From Halobellus inordinatus (lineage in GTDB: Archaea > Halobacteriota > Halobacteria > Halobacteriales > Haloferacaceae): a DNA stretch of 64,000 nucleotides. Shown here piece after piece: positions 27,129-38,297 of the stretch; position 1 is the first letter of the stretch, and every line of letters begins with the position of its first letter. The translations under genes and the position numbers were made by a program. The DNA lies in the NCBI RefSeq assembly GCF_024464655.1, contig NZ_JANHAV010000002.1, forward strand, positions 310,001-374,000. Direction: 5' to 3'. A model generated the notes under the pieces. That model was not told the origin of the DNA. It made no database searches and was given only the letters and a program-made list of their open reading frames with translations.

Positions 27129-28355
27129 TTACCGCTCGCGCTCGGCGATGTAGCCCTTCTTGCACTCGGGGCAGATGTCCCCCGCGCGCATCGAGGACGC
27201 GCCCGCGGTTCGAGAGTGTCCGCAGTTCGGGCAGTAGAATTCGACCTGCTCGTCCGGGACGTCGGATTCGAGCGTCGTCGACTCCCGCGCGCGAGTGAAG
27301 CCGTCCTCGCCGGGATCGGCGCTCGCGGGCTCTGTGCGCTGTTGCTGGCTCGCGACGGCCCCGTGTCCCTCTTCGGCGGCGATCCCGTCGATCGTCTCTG
27401 CACCGTCGCTTTCTGCGGCCGCCGCGTGCCCGTTCACCTCTGGCGTCAGTCCATTTCCGCCGAGGTCGACGTCGGCGTCGTTCCCGGTGGTCGCCGCGTA
27501 GCCCTCGTCGTCGCCCTCGTGTTCGGGCCAGGCGTCGGCGCCGTCGTCGCGTTCGGGCCACTCGCCGTGGCCGCGTTCGTCGCTGTCCGCTGGCTCGCTC
27601 TGCTCTGCGTCGCCGTCGATGATCTCCGCATCGTTCGTCACCTCCTCTTCCCCGACGGGGTCCTCATCGGCTGGCTCGCCCTGCTCGGCGGCCGCGGACT
27701 GCTGTGCGGCCCGACTCGGATCCGTCTCCGTCTCCTCGGGCCACTGCGTCTCGTCGCGCTCGGTCTCCGCGTCGTCGAGAATGACCGCGTCGTCGGCGTC
27801 GGGGTCGGCTTCGACGTCGTCCCACTCGTCGCTGCCGGTCTCCCAGCCGTCGGAGGTGCCGTCTGTCTCGGCTGCGTTCCCGTCTTCGGCGACGGCGTCA
27901 GCCTCGCTCTCGACGCCGCTTCCGTGAGCGTCCGCCTCGGCTTCGTCGATCTGATTCATCGGACTACCGGTGTCCTGGTCGGCGGACGCGGCGGCCGTCT
28001 CTCCGGGCTGGTCCGCGTCGGCCCCGTCGACGGGAGACGTCGCGGCCGCCGTCGACGGCGCCGCCTCGCCAGTCGCTGGCGCGTCCGTCCCGGATGCGTC
28101 CGCTGCCGACGCGCCCGTACTGCCGGTCGACGCCTGTTCGCTCTCTGTGGGATCCGGCTCGTCGAGGCCGACGTCCTCGGGCGAGCGGATCGCCGTCACC
28201 TCCTTGTTCTGACTGACGACCTGTTCGTCTCCACACCGCTCACAGACCTGCACCTCGCGGATCGTGACGACGACCTCGTCCCCCTGTTCCTCCCGATCGC
28301 GTTCGACCTCGGGTTCCCCGTACGCGTGCCCGAGAAGACGGCACTTGAGTCCCAT
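27129..28355 (-). CDS. Zinc-ribbon protein with long acidic linker (DUF7093-like), 408 aa
   Basis: Two short zinc-binding ends are joined by a very long disordered region. Residues 1-60 contain MGLKCRLLGHAYGEPEVERD and CERCGDEQ; the last 45 residues contain CPNCGHSRTAGASSMRAGDICPECKKGY, a four-cysteine ribbon. Between them, about 270 residues are almost entirely Asp, Glu, Ala, Thr, Ser, Gly and Gln. The N-terminal part matches what I recall as DUF7093. An RNA-polymerase or nucleic-acid-linked role is conceivable from the ribbons but unproven. ATG 28355 gives the conserved opening; a GTG/ATG six codons upstream is less likely. Confidence 0.75.
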   Translation of the reverse strand: MGLKCRLLGHAYGEPEVERDREEQGDEVVVTIREVQVCERCGDEQVVSQNKEVTAIRSPEDVGLDEPDPTESEQASTGSTGASAADASGTDAPATGEAAPSTAAATSPVDGADADQPGETAAASADQDTGSPMNQIDEAEADAHGSGVESEADAVAEDGNAAETDGTSDGWETGSDEWDDVEADPDADDAVILDDAETERDETQWPEETETDPSRAAQQSAAAEQGEPADEDPVGEEEVTNDAEIIDGDAEQSEPADSDERGHGEWPERDDGADAWPEHEGDDEGYAATTGNDADVDLGGNGLTPEVNGHAAAAESDGAETIDGIAAEEGHGAVASQQQRTEPASADPGEDGFTRARESTTLESDVPDEQVEFYCPNCGHSRTAGASSMRAGDICPECKKGYIAERER

Positions 28356-28502
28356 TACCCGCCTTTCCGGCATTGAGCGTCAAAAGTGTACCTCCTGCGT
28401 CAGACGGACGGCAGACGGAACGCGAGTGACCGGCGTCCGAGAGCACGTCTGGACGGTCGCGACGGCGGTAAGCGTATACCCGACCGGGGCGAATCACCAC
28501 CC

Positions 28503-28805
28503 ATGAGAGCGCGGCGCGAGTTCCGAGACAGACGTGACACCGAAGTAGCGGTTCTCGACGCCCTCGTCGATCGTGCAGAGGAGGGAATGACCGTCTTCGA
28601 GGTGCGCGCCGCTGTCGACGCCGACATCGACGAAATCGAAGCGGCGCTCGCGGCACTGAAAGAAGACGACCTCATCTCCGTCCAGAACGGCGACGACGAC
28701 CGCGTCGTCATCCTCGTAGACGACCGAGCCGTCCCCGACCCCGAGGAGGAACGTCCCGACGAACGCGGCTTCGTCGACGCGCTCCGGGATCGACTGGGGC
28801 TGTGA
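28503..28805 (+). CDS. Small winged-helix-like protein (DUF6432 type), 100 aa
   Basis: Residues 1-70 look like a winged helix: RDTEVAVLDALVDRAEEGMTVFEVRAAVDADIDEIEAALAALKEDDLISV, followed by a short hairpin. The C-terminal 30 residues are acidic and end FVDALRDRLGL. I assign it to haloarchaeal DUF6432 from memory; DNA binding is an inference. ATG 28503 is the first plausible start. The YgfZ-like gene follows after 84 bases on the same strand, a recurrent-looking pairing, and the two may be one unit. Confidence 0.72.
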   Translation: MRARREFRDRRDTEVAVLDALVDRAEEGMTVFEVRAAVDADIDEIEAALAALKEDDLISVQNGDDDRVVILVDDRAVPDPEEERPDERGFVDALRDRLGL

Positions 28806-28889
28806 ACGACGGCCGACCGACGGCGCTCGCCGTCGGCTCCCCGCCACAGGACGCTGCGGTTTTCACCCCTGAACGCGGACAGACGTACG

Positions 28890-30014
28890 ATGACGGTCGT
28901 CACGGAACTGCACGAGGCGCACGGTGCGACGTTCGAAGAGCGCGGCGGCCGCCGGATCGTCCGCGAGTACGGCCGTCCGGAGCGGACCCACCGGGCAGTC
29001 CGCAACGGCGCGGGCGTGATCGAGATGGGCTACGGCGTCGTCGTGGTCGAAGGAGACGATCGCATCGCGTTCGTCGACGACACCGTCTCGAACCGCGTCC
29101 CGCGCGCTGACGGCGAGGGCGTCTACGCGCTGCTTTTGGACCCCCAGGGCCGGATCGAGACTGATCTGTACGTCTACAACGCCGGTGAGCGGCTCCTCTG
29201 TTTCACTCCGCCAGCGCGCGCGGGACCGCTCGCCGAGGAGTGGTCCGAGAAGGTGTTCATCCAGGACGTCGAGATCACCGAGGCGTCCTCTGAGTTCGCC
29301 GTTTTCGGCGTTCACGGCCCCCAATCGACCGAGAAGGTCGCGAGCGTGCTCAACGGCGCGGGCGCGCCCGAACCCGAACTGTCGTTCGTCCGCGGGTCGA
29401 TGGGCGATGAGGGCGTGACCGTGATCGCCGGCGACGGCCTCGCCGGCGAGGAGGGCTACGAGGTCGTCTGCACCGCCGACGCGGCCGAACGGGTCTTCGA
29501 GACGCTCCTGATGTTCGGGCTGAACGCCGTCCCGTTCGGCTACGCGACCTGGGAGACGCTCACGGCGGAGGCGGGGACACCGCTTTTCGACACCGAACTA
29601 CAGGGTCGGATCCCGAACGTCCTCGGTCTCCGCAACGCGCTCGACTTCGAGAAGGGCTGTTACGTCGGCCAGGAGGTCGTCTCGAAGGTCGAAAACCGCG
29701 GGCAGCCGAGCCAGCGACTCGTCGGCCTCCGGATCGAGACGGGCGGCGAGGCCGACCCGGACGCGGGGGCGGCGGCGGTCCCGCCGGCCGAGACTCCAGT
29801 CTTCGACGGCAACGAGCGCGTGGGGGCCGTGACGCGCGCCGTCACGAGCCCGTCGCTGGAGACGCCGATCGCACTGGCGCTCGTGGATTTCGATCTCGAC
29901 GCGACGTCGCTGTCGATCCGTGACGACGCCGACGTCGCGGCCGAGCGCATCGCGCTCCCGTTCGTCGAGGGTAGCGCCGCGTCGGCACGGCTCCCGACCT
30001 ACGCTGCGGACTGA
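28890..30014 (+). CDS. YgfZ/GcvT-type folate-binding protein, 374 aa
   Basis: Annotated usually as aminomethyltransferase-like, but the diagnostic YgfZ motif KGCYVGQEVV lies near residue 254 with its conserved cysteine. YgfZ proteins are folate-dependent factors in repair or assembly of iron-sulfur proteins rather than the glycine cleavage T-protein. The folate-binding fold runs from about residue 40 (NGAGVIEMGYGVVVVEGDDR) to 240, and a C-terminal beta domain follows. No gcvH, gcvP or lpdA gene is near, which supports the YgfZ reading. Start ATG 28890. Confidence 0.87.
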   Translation: MTVVTELHEAHGATFEERGGRRIVREYGRPERTHRAVRNGAGVIEMGYGVVVVEGDDRIAFVDDTVSNRVPRADGEGVYALLLDPQGRIETDLYVYNAGERLLCFTPPARAGPLAEEWSEKVFIQDVEITEASSEFAVFGVHGPQSTEKVASVLNGAGAPEPELSFVRGSMGDEGVTVIAGDGLAGEEGYEVVCTADAAERVFETLLMFGLNAVPFGYATWETLTAEAGTPLFDTELQGRIPNVLGLRNALDFEKGCYVGQEVVSKVENRGQPSQRLVGLRIETGGEADPDAGAAAVPPAETPVFDGNERVGAVTRAVTSPSLETPIALALVDFDLDATSLSIRDDADVAAERIALPFVEGSAASARLPTYAAD

Positions 30015-30032
30015 TTTTCTCGTCTCCGCCGG

Positions 30033-31115
30033 CTATCGTCCGAGTAACTTCCCGAGGTGCTCCCGCGAGAAGAACGACGTCGGGCGGTCCATGTGGACGC
30101 CGATCTCACCGGAGAGCGCACGGAGGCCGAGCCGCTGCACCGGCTCCGGGAGCGAGTACGCGCGGCGGAGCCAGTGGCCGAACGCGATCTCCCGGGAGAG
30201 TTCCGAGCGCCACGCGGACTCGTAGTCCCGGAGCGTCGCCGGATCGTCGGGATCTACGGCGTCGGCGGCGCAGTCTGCCGCGGTCATCCCGTAGAGGATG
30301 CCGCCGCCCGTGAACGGCTTGGTCTGTGCGGCGGCGTCCCCGATCAAAAAGACGCGACGGCTGTGTACTCGCTCGGGCGGGCCGATCGGAATCCCGCCCG
30401 AGCAGAAGTGTTCGGTCTCGACGTCGTAGGCGTCGGTCAGGCGGTCGAAGAGGTCGTTCACCGATTCGCCCGGCGGCGCAGCGAGGCCGTACTCGACGCC
30501 CGCGTCGCCGCGCGGGATGCGCCAGGCGAAGAACCGGGGTGCGGTGAGGTGGACGTCGACGAAGTCGCCGTCGTCGGGGTCGGGATCGAACGCGAGCACG
30601 CCGTGCAGCAGTTCTTCCGGCTCGGGTAGGCCGACCTGCCGCCGGACGCGCGAAGTCGGGCCGTCGCAGCCGGCGACCATCTTCGCCTCCACCGTCTCGG
30701 TGCCGTCGGCGTTCGAGACGGTGAGTTCGACGGCGTCGTGGCGCTCGTCGACGTCGACGACAGTGTGGTGTTCGTGAACGTCCGCGCCCGCGTCGCGAGC
30801 GCAGTCTGCGAGCGTCCGGTCGAGTTCGACGCGATCGATGACGTTCGAGATCTCCTCGCGCTTGTAGAACGGATACGACGAGGAGTCGGGACCGCCGACG
30901 TGGAAGCGCGCGCCGTAGACGCGATTCTGGAGGAGTTTCTGCTTCGCGTCGTCGGGGACGTACGCCCAGATGTCGGTGCTGACGTGGCCCGAACAGGCCA
31001 GCGGCGTCCCGACGGTCCCCTGCTCGAAGGCGACGACGTCGTAGCCTGCTGCCGCCGCGCGCCGGGCGAAGCGCGCGCCGGCCGGGCCGACGCCGACGAC
31101 CGCGAAATCGTACAT
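30033..31115 (-). CDS. Geranylgeranyl reductase-family flavoprotein, 360 aa
   Basis: FAD-dependent oxidoreductase with the dinucleotide-binding VVGVGPAGARFARRAAAAG at residues about 6-24, the acidic E of FEQG following, a middle GCDGPTSRVRRQVGL motif (near 158), and the second FAD motif VFLIGDAAAQTKPFTGGGI near 270. Such enzymes reduce geranylgeranyl groups of archaeal membrane lipids or respiratory quinones, and this gene is one of several paralogs usually present. The specific substrate is not deducible. ATG 31115 is preferred to the adjacent GTG. Confidence 0.88.
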   Translation of the reverse strand: MYDFAVVGVGPAGARFARRAAAAGYDVVAFEQGTVGTPLACSGHVSTDIWAYVPDDAKQKLLQNRVYGARFHVGGPDSSSYPFYKREEISNVIDRVELDRTLADCARDAGADVHEHHTVVDVDERHDAVELTVSNADGTETVEAKMVAGCDGPTSRVRRQVGLPEPEELLHGVLAFDPDPDDGDFVDVHLTAPRFFAWRIPRGDAGVEYGLAAPPGESVNDLFDRLTDAYDVETEHFCSGGIPIGPPERVHSRRVFLIGDAAAQTKPFTGGGILYGMTAADCAADAVDPDDPATLRDYESAWRSELSREIAFGHWLRRAYSLPEPVQRLGLRALSGEIGVHMDRPTSFFSREHLGKLLGR

Positions 31116-31208
31116 CACGCTCCCGTAGCGGACGCGGCGGCAAATACCTTCCCGGTGGACGCGACCGTCCCTGGCGACGCCCGCTTCCGCCCTACTCGTG
31201 ACGCCCGC

Positions 31209-32273
31209 TTACGCCTCGCTCGTGACGACTGCGAGCCCACGCGTCGTCGTCTCCCGGAACGCCTCGGGCCACGCCACGTCGACGCGCCTGAAGGAGTCGC
31301 CGCCGTCCTGAGTTCGGTACAGGCCGCGGTCGGTGAGCGCGAACAGTTCACCGTCCGCGACGCCGGGCGCGAGCGTCGCCCGGAGAACGCCGGTCCCGGT
31401 CGGCACGCCGACGTCGTCGAGGCGGTCCCATCTCGTCGACCCGCGCTCTGCTTCCGCGTCCTCCCGCCGGTACAGATACGACGCCGCCGTCTCCGGGGTG
31501 TGTGCCCGGTGCGCCCCCGCGGCCGCCGAGAGGAGGACGCGCCCCGGTTCACCGGGGTCGATAGCGACGCTCCAGCAGTAGCGGTGCTTCAGTCCGTCCT
31601 GTGGGAACTGCCACGTCTCGCCGCCGTCGTCGCTCTCGGCGTAGCCGTCGCCTGCGGCGACGCACACGCGGTCGGGCGCGTCGGGGTGGATCGCCATCGT
31701 GTGCGTGTCGCGGCGAGTCGACGGCGCGCGTTCCTCCCAGGTCTCGCCGCCGTCGTGGGTCTGGATCAGCGCGCCGGCCTCGACGGCGACGTAGAGGTGC
31801 TCGGGGTCCGCGGGGTCGACTTCGATCCAGCGGACGTGGTGCGTGTCGGGACGCGGGGGGAACGACCACTGCGGCGCCGACGGCAGATCGGTCAGCCCCG
31901 ACAGTTCCGTCCACGTGTCGCCGCCGTCTCTCGTGTGGTACACGCCGCTGGGCTCGGTACCGGCGTAGACCACGTCGGGACCGTGCGGCGAGACGGTCAC
32001 GCTCGTCACCGATTTCGGGAGTACGTCGCTGCCGACTCGTTTCCACGTCTGCCCGGCGTCGACCGAGCGGAACAGCCCGGCGTCGAACGTCCCACAGAAG
32101 ACGCGCTCTGGGGCGTCGCTCGCGGCGTCTAGGCACTCGACCCGATGGCCGTCGAGCGTGTGCTCGGCGGAGGGACCGCGGAACGGCTCAGTGTCGGCAC
32201 CGCCTTCGGTACTGGTCTCCGCGTCGCGAACGACGAGGACGCCCTCGCGGGAGGCGGCGTAGCAGGTGACCAT
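31209..32273 (-). CDS. BNR/sialidase-type beta-propeller protein, 354 aa
   Basis: Several copies of the Asp-box motif are visible (SVDAGQTWKRV, TRDGGDTWTEL, THDGGETWEER, SDDGGETWQF, TQDGGDSFRR), spaced about 40-60 residues apart, giving a six- or seven-bladed propeller. No signal peptide is visible, so it is probably cytosolic. Sialidase catalytic residues are not recognisable; 'glycosyl hydrolase' names for this group are unsupported. ATG 32273 begins MVTCYAASREGVLVVRD, the first strand. An upstream in-frame start adds only eight residues. Confidence 0.82.
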   Translation of the reverse strand: MVTCYAASREGVLVVRDAETSTEGGADTEPFRGPSAEHTLDGHRVECLDAASDAPERVFCGTFDAGLFRSVDAGQTWKRVGSDVLPKSVTSVTVSPHGPDVVYAGTEPSGVYHTRDGGDTWTELSGLTDLPSAPQWSFPPRPDTHHVRWIEVDPADPEHLYVAVEAGALIQTHDGGETWEERAPSTRRDTHTMAIHPDAPDRVCVAAGDGYAESDDGGETWQFPQDGLKHRYCWSVAIDPGEPGRVLLSAAAGAHRAHTPETAASYLYRREDAEAERGSTRWDRLDDVGVPTGTGVLRATLAPGVADGELFALTDRGLYRTQDGGDSFRRVDVAWPEAFRETTTRGLAVVTSEA

Positions 32274-32360
32274 ACCCGATGTATGCGACCCAGTCACTTG
32301 GCCTCGCCGACGAAGGGAACCGCGGCCGGCGCGGGAGAAACGGCTTCGGTGAGCCTCTCA

Positions 32361-32438
32361 TAGGGATTATCGCAACTGTTCAGAGATTCTCGTCGTACCG
32401 TCCGGCGAGACATCTATGCAGACTTACGATACTCCCTA
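32361..32438. mobile_element. C-family mini-element, copy C2
   Basis: 78 bp, ends TAGGGATTATCGCAA and TTACGATACTCCCTA; inner stem TCTCGTCG/CGGCGAGA with one G-T type mismatch. Flanked by TCA at 32358-32360 and 32439-32441. The right TCA is the stop codon (TGA) of uvrA on the minus strand, so the element starts immediately after the uvrA coding sequence. Confidence 0.88.
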
Positions 32439-35387
<2,949 letters not shown>

Positions 35388-35462
35388 CTACGACCCGATA
35401 TGGAGAGCGGAGAGGAAAGTTCGTCGGTTCCGGCGGTCACGTCGGCGTCGAAATGGCTCTCA

Positions 35463-35540
35463 TAGGGATTCTCGTAACTATTCGGAGATTCTCGCCGTAC
35501 CGTCCGGCGAGAAATCTATGACGACTTACGATAATCCCTA
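35463..35540. mobile_element. C-family mini-element, copy C3
   Basis: 78 bp, ends TAGGGATTCTCGTAA and TTACGATAATCCCTA (one mismatch), inner stem TCTCGCCG/CGGCGAGA. Flanked by TCA at 35460-35462 and 35541-35543. Unlike C2 and C4 it does not touch a stop codon; it lies in the uvrA upstream region, 73 bases from the uvrA start. Confidence 0.87.
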
Positions 35541-35650
35541 TCAGAACAGTGTCCGCCGAAGCGGATGTAACAGCGACCGACGGCCAGTCAAAAGCAGCAG
35601 TCAGCGTACAGCAGCGGTGATACGACCCGACGGTTGCCCCGTGGTTGTCG

Positions 35651-36004
35651 TCAGTTCAGCTTTTCGCGCGCGACGGCGACGCCCGTGGGTGCGATGATGA
35701 TCTGGTCGTCGCCCTTCTGTGCGATGTCGCCGTCGACCTCGTCTGCGACCTGTCGGAGGTCGTCGATGATGTGCTCCATCGTGCTGTCGGTGGTCGTGTG
35801 TCGCGTGATGTCTGCGATGACGAGATCACCGTCGTAGACAGCGTCTTTGATGGCGACGACGTCCTGCTGGCTGCTGATCGTCGCGATCCGGACGTTCATC
35901 TCCGCGGCCCCACGCGAAGATTCTACGCCCTCGATGTCGAGGTCGAGGTACTCGTCGGTCGTGTGCTGTCCGCCCCCGCTGATGATCTTGCTCATAATGC
36001 CCAT
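35651..36004 (-). CDS. sepF: SepF-like cell division protein, 117 aa
   Basis: Archaeal SepF, the membrane anchor of FtsZ in archaea that lack FtsA. An N-terminal amphipathic helix ([11 protein letters not shown]) is followed by a linker ([13 protein letters not shown]) and the SepF domain (about residues 35-117) with [29 protein letters not shown] and the C-terminal [23 protein letters not shown] 36004 keeps the amphipathic helix complete; ATG 35995 is the alternative. It is monocistronic, flanked on both sides by C elements. Confidence 0.93.
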   Translation of the reverse strand: MGIMSKIISGGGQHTTDEYLDLDIEGVESSRGAAEMNVRIATISSQQDVVAIKDAVYDGDLVIADITRHTTTDSTMEHIIDDLRQVADEVDGDIAQKGDDQIIIAPTGVAVAREKLN

Positions 36005-36146
36005 ACCACCTACAAACGAAAGAACGACGTTAGTTCTTACGTCAGACGAACGTCAGACGAGTGACGATTGCGGGAGGTGACGCGGTGTCGCGCCCCGGAT
36101 GAGAAATTACACGGGGACGATCGTGAGGACGACAGTCGAGCGGTCA

Positions 36147-36248
36147 TAGGGGCTATCGCACCTGTTCGGAGAGTCTCGCCGTACCGTCCGGCGAGAAATC
36201 TATGACGACTTACGATAATCCCTATATGGAGACGTACGATACTCCCGA
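36147..36248. mobile_element. C-family mini-element, copy C4, with duplicated right end
   Basis: The typical 78-bp element spans 36147-36224; a second, diverged 24-bp copy of its right end follows at 36225-36248 (19 of 24 bases identical). TCA flanks the whole: 36144-36146 and 36249-36251, the latter being the TGA stop codon of the PUA-protein gene on the minus strand. Confidence 0.83.
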
Positions 36249-36728
36249 TCAGACGACGAACTCGAAGAGGTCGTCGCCGACGTGGTGGATCGACTCGACG
36301 ACCTTCCCCGAGTCGCCGGTCATCTCCTCGCCGTCGACGAGCGCGCGACCGATCGCGAGGACCTTTCCGTGGGTCTCCTCGGCGATGGTGACGAGATCGC
36401 CCTCCGTCACGTCGTCGTCGGCTTCGACGATGCCGGGGCGCATCACGTCCGCGCCGTCGCTGACGAACGAGATGGCGCCCGCATCGACGGTGACGACGCC
36501 CTTCGTCGGCCCGTGTCGGTTCGCTCCCTGCACGGTCAGAAATGCCTCGTCCTCGAACTGGACGACGTCGGTTTCGCCGTCGACGAGGACGACGTCGAAC
36601 GGTTCGTCCGCGAGTTCGACCATCTCGTAGGTGTCGCCGTCGAGAGCAACGCCCGTCTTCGCCTCGATGCCGGCTTCCAGCTCCTCGATCTCGTCCGCGC
36701 GGAGGTGGTGGCGGGATTTAATCTGCAT
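36249..36728 (-). CDS. PUA-domain RNA-binding protein (MCT-1/MCTS1 type), 159 aa
   Basis: Residues about 1-70 form the N-terminal pre-PUA domain (MQIKSRHHLRADEIEELEAGIEAKTG), and residues about 75-155 the PUA domain (GVVTVDAGAISFVSDGADVMRPGIVEADDDVTEGDLVTI). The architecture matches archaeal homologues of MCTS1/Tma20, linked in eukaryotes to translation re-initiation and ribosome recycling. ATG 36728 gives the conserved opening; an upstream GTG adds four residues. The mRNA would run straight into element C4. Confidence 0.9.
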   Translation of the reverse strand: MQIKSRHHLRADEIEELEAGIEAKTGVALDGDTYEMVELADEPFDVVLVDGETDVVQFEDEAFLTVQGANRHGPTKGVVTVDAGAISFVSDGADVMRPGIVEADDDVTEGDLVTIAEETHGKVLAIGRALVDGEEMTGDSGKVVESIHHVGDDLFEFVV

Positions 36729-36905
36729 ATCCGAGGACACGGCGCGCCAGCCGATAAATCACGCGACACGGGCCCCGCCGGGCCGGCGAGACTCTGCGCA
36801 CTGGTGCAACACCGTAGCGGCGTCGGTGCGGTGTCGTGGCGGCGTCGATGCCCCGTCTCCCGCCCGCGGAAAAACGCTAAGTGCGGGTGGTGCGTGGTGA
36901 GTTTT

Positions 36906-37250
36906 ATGTGGCGCTCCCGGACCAACCGGGATGGATCGACGGTCGTCTGTATCGCATGCGGGACCTCACTCCCGCGCTCGGAGGCGCGCGAGTACGACAA
37001 GCACGGAAACCGCTGGGAGAGACACGGAAAGACGTTCGAACACCTCTGTAAGGAGTGCTATCGCGACCTCTGTCACCAACCGCGGGACGAACTCGAAGCG
37101 TTGTTGCTCGAACTCGAACGGACGGACGCGGAGCGAGGCAGCGAGACCGACGGCGAAGCAGGACAGCCCAACGCGACGTTCCTCTCGCGGTACTTCCGGG
37201 CCGTCGAAGAGCGGTACGGCCCCGCTGAAGAGCCTGGACACGAGTCCTGA
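36906..37250 (+). CDS. Small zinc-binding protein with two CxxC motifs, 114 aa
   Basis: CIACGTSLPRSEAREYD (residues 15-31) and LCKECYRDLCHQPRDEL (near 48-64) supply four to five cysteines for a zinc knuckle or HNH-like treble clef. The last 25 residues (FLSRYFRAVEERYGP) form a helix that looks conserved. Similar small proteins occur across haloarchaea, function unknown. ATG 36906 is the best start; a far upstream start would overlap the PUA gene. It stops at TGA 37248-37250, immediately followed by element A3. Confidence 0.78.
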   Translation: MWRSRTNRDGSTVVCIACGTSLPRSEAREYDKHGNRWERHGKTFEHLCKECYRDLCHQPRDELEALLLELERTDAERGSETDGEAGQPNATFLSRYFRAVEERYGPAEEPGHES

Positions 37251-37328
37251 TACTGTCGGACAGACTATGTGAAAATCATCGGCACCCCGTGGGTGCCAAT
37301 ATGATTCACGAACTGCTGTCCGACAGTA
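37251..37328. mobile_element. A-family mini-element, copy A3
   Basis: 78 bp with a perfect 13-bp terminal inverted repeat TACTGTCGGACAG/CTGTCCGACAGTA and inner hairpin GGCACCC/GGGTGCC. It is inverted relative to A1 and A2. Flanked by TGA at 37248-37250 (stop codon of the zinc protein) and 37329-37331. Confidence 0.9.
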
Positions 37329-37343
37329 TGAGAACAGCCCTTT

Positions 37344-37736
37344 TTACGCCCGACTGACGACGACCGCATCTCTGATTTCTAGCGCCGTCTCGAACTCCTC
37401 GCGCCGGTCGGTCTTCGTTCCGAGACGGCGGAGTTGCTGGCAGTGCGCTCTGCTGACCGCGTCGATCTCTGACTCCGAGAGGCCGATGTCTGCCCCGAGG
37501 TCGGTCCAGTAGCCGCTCGGGACGAGGTAGACGTCGCGTTCCTCGTCGGTGACGGGACATTCGTAGGCGCGTCGATACTCGTCGCGCTTCGATTCGAGGT
37601 GGGCCTGCACCTCCCGGAGGAGCGAGCCGAGCCGCTCCGGGGCGATGCTAGCGGTCGCGCCGGTGTACTGGAGCACGTCGCCGTCGAGCGGGACCGGCAC
37701 ACGATCGGCGTCGTCGGGCCGGTCGTCTGCAGCCAT
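37344..37736 (-). CDS. Conserved hypothetical protein of the SAMP1-like operon, 130 aa
   Basis: Not recognised. A soluble acidic protein, with a helix LGSLLREVQAHLESKRDEYRRAYECPVTDEERDVYLVP (about 33-70) and a C-terminal helical part. It is the last gene of a four-gene minus-strand unit: its ATG at 37736 lies one base after the end of the preceding gene's stop codon. Location after a MoaD-like gene and its companion suggests a role in the same pathway, but nothing in the sequence proves it. Confidence 0.7.
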   Translation of the reverse strand: MAADDRPDDADRVPVPLDGDVLQYTGATASIAPERLGSLLREVQAHLESKRDEYRRAYECPVTDEERDVYLVPSGYWTDLGADIGLSESEIDAVSRAHCQQLRRLGTKTDRREEFETALEIRDAVVVSRA

Positions 37737-37737
37737 C

Positions 37738-38007
37738 TCACCCACCGGCCCGCATCGCTTTCTGTGCGAACCGTTCGATGAGCGAATCGAGCACGTCCGG
37801 GTCGCCCTCGAAGACCACCGTCACCTCCGTGAGCTCGAGCGTCGGGCCGACGGCGACTTTCTCCGCGGAGAGTGAGACGGTCCACTCCTCGCCCTCGACG
37901 TGCTCGTCGTCGACGATCGTCCCGCCGAGCTTTTCGAGGTAGTGACGGGCCAGTCGGACCGAGATTCCCCGAAACGACTTCTCGCGGGTCACTCGATCTG
38001 TGCTCAC
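37738..38007 (-). CDS. MoaD-associated small protein with C-terminal Gly-Gly, 89 aa
   Basis: Begins MSTDRVTREKSFRGISVRLARHYLEKLGGTI and ends MRAGG. The fold pattern (helix, strand, strand, helix) resembles the ferredoxin-like C-terminal domain of Thermus MoaD-related proteins (DUF1952); this match is from memory and uncertain. Its GTG start at 38005-38007 overlaps the stop codon of the SAMP1-like gene (GTGA), so the two are translationally coupled. The C-terminal diglycine resembles that of ubiquitin-like proteins, though this protein lacks the MoaD beta-grasp pattern. Confidence 0.7.
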   Translation of the reverse strand: MSTDRVTREKSFRGISVRLARHYLEKLGGTIVDDEHVEGEEWTVSLSAEKVAVGPTLELTEVTVVFEGDPDVLDSLIERFAQKAMRAGG

Positions 38008-38297
38008 GACGGCCCCCCGAACGCGCCGCCGGCGACCGGCGGGAAGATGCTCAGCGTGTCGTCCGGTTCGATCGGCGTGTCGGTACCCGCTTCGTGTTCG
38101 ACGTCGCGACCGTTCAGGAGGACGTTCACCTGCGGTCGGACCTGTCCGTCTTCGATGATCTGGCCGGCCAACCCCTCGAATTCGGATTCGAGCGCGACGA
38201 GGACGTCTCCGACCGTCTCAGCGTCGTATTCGCGGGTGATTGTCTTCGTCCCGACCGCTTCGCGGAAGTTGGCGAAGAACCGCAGTTGAAACGTCAT
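38004..38297 (-). CDS. SAMP1/MoaD-like ubiquitin-like modifier, 97 aa
   Basis: Beta-grasp protein of the MoaD/SAMP1 family (MTFQLRFFANFREAVG; VNVLLNGRDV near 66; DTLSIFPPVAGG near 81-92). SAMP1 is both a protein modifier and the sulfur carrier for molybdopterin in haloarchaea, activated by the E1-like UbaA at a C-terminal Gly-Gly. Here the coding sequence continues past VAGG with AFGGPS, so neither diglycine is terminal. The stop overlaps the next gene's start. ATG 38297 gives the family opening. No E1-like gene is in the window. Confidence 0.85.
   Translation of the reverse strand: MTFQLRFFANFREAVGTKTITREYDAETVGDVLVALESEFEGLAGQIIEDGQVRPQVNVLLNGRDVEHEAGTDTPIEPDDTLSIFPPVAGGAFGGPS

Noticed and set aside
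28890-30014. Glycine cleavage system T protein
   Set aside because: KGCYVGQE is a YgfZ hallmark and no gcvH/gcvP genes are nearby.
31209-32273. Sialidase or glycoside hydrolase
   Set aside because: Only the Asp-box propeller repeats are present; catalytic residues were not found.
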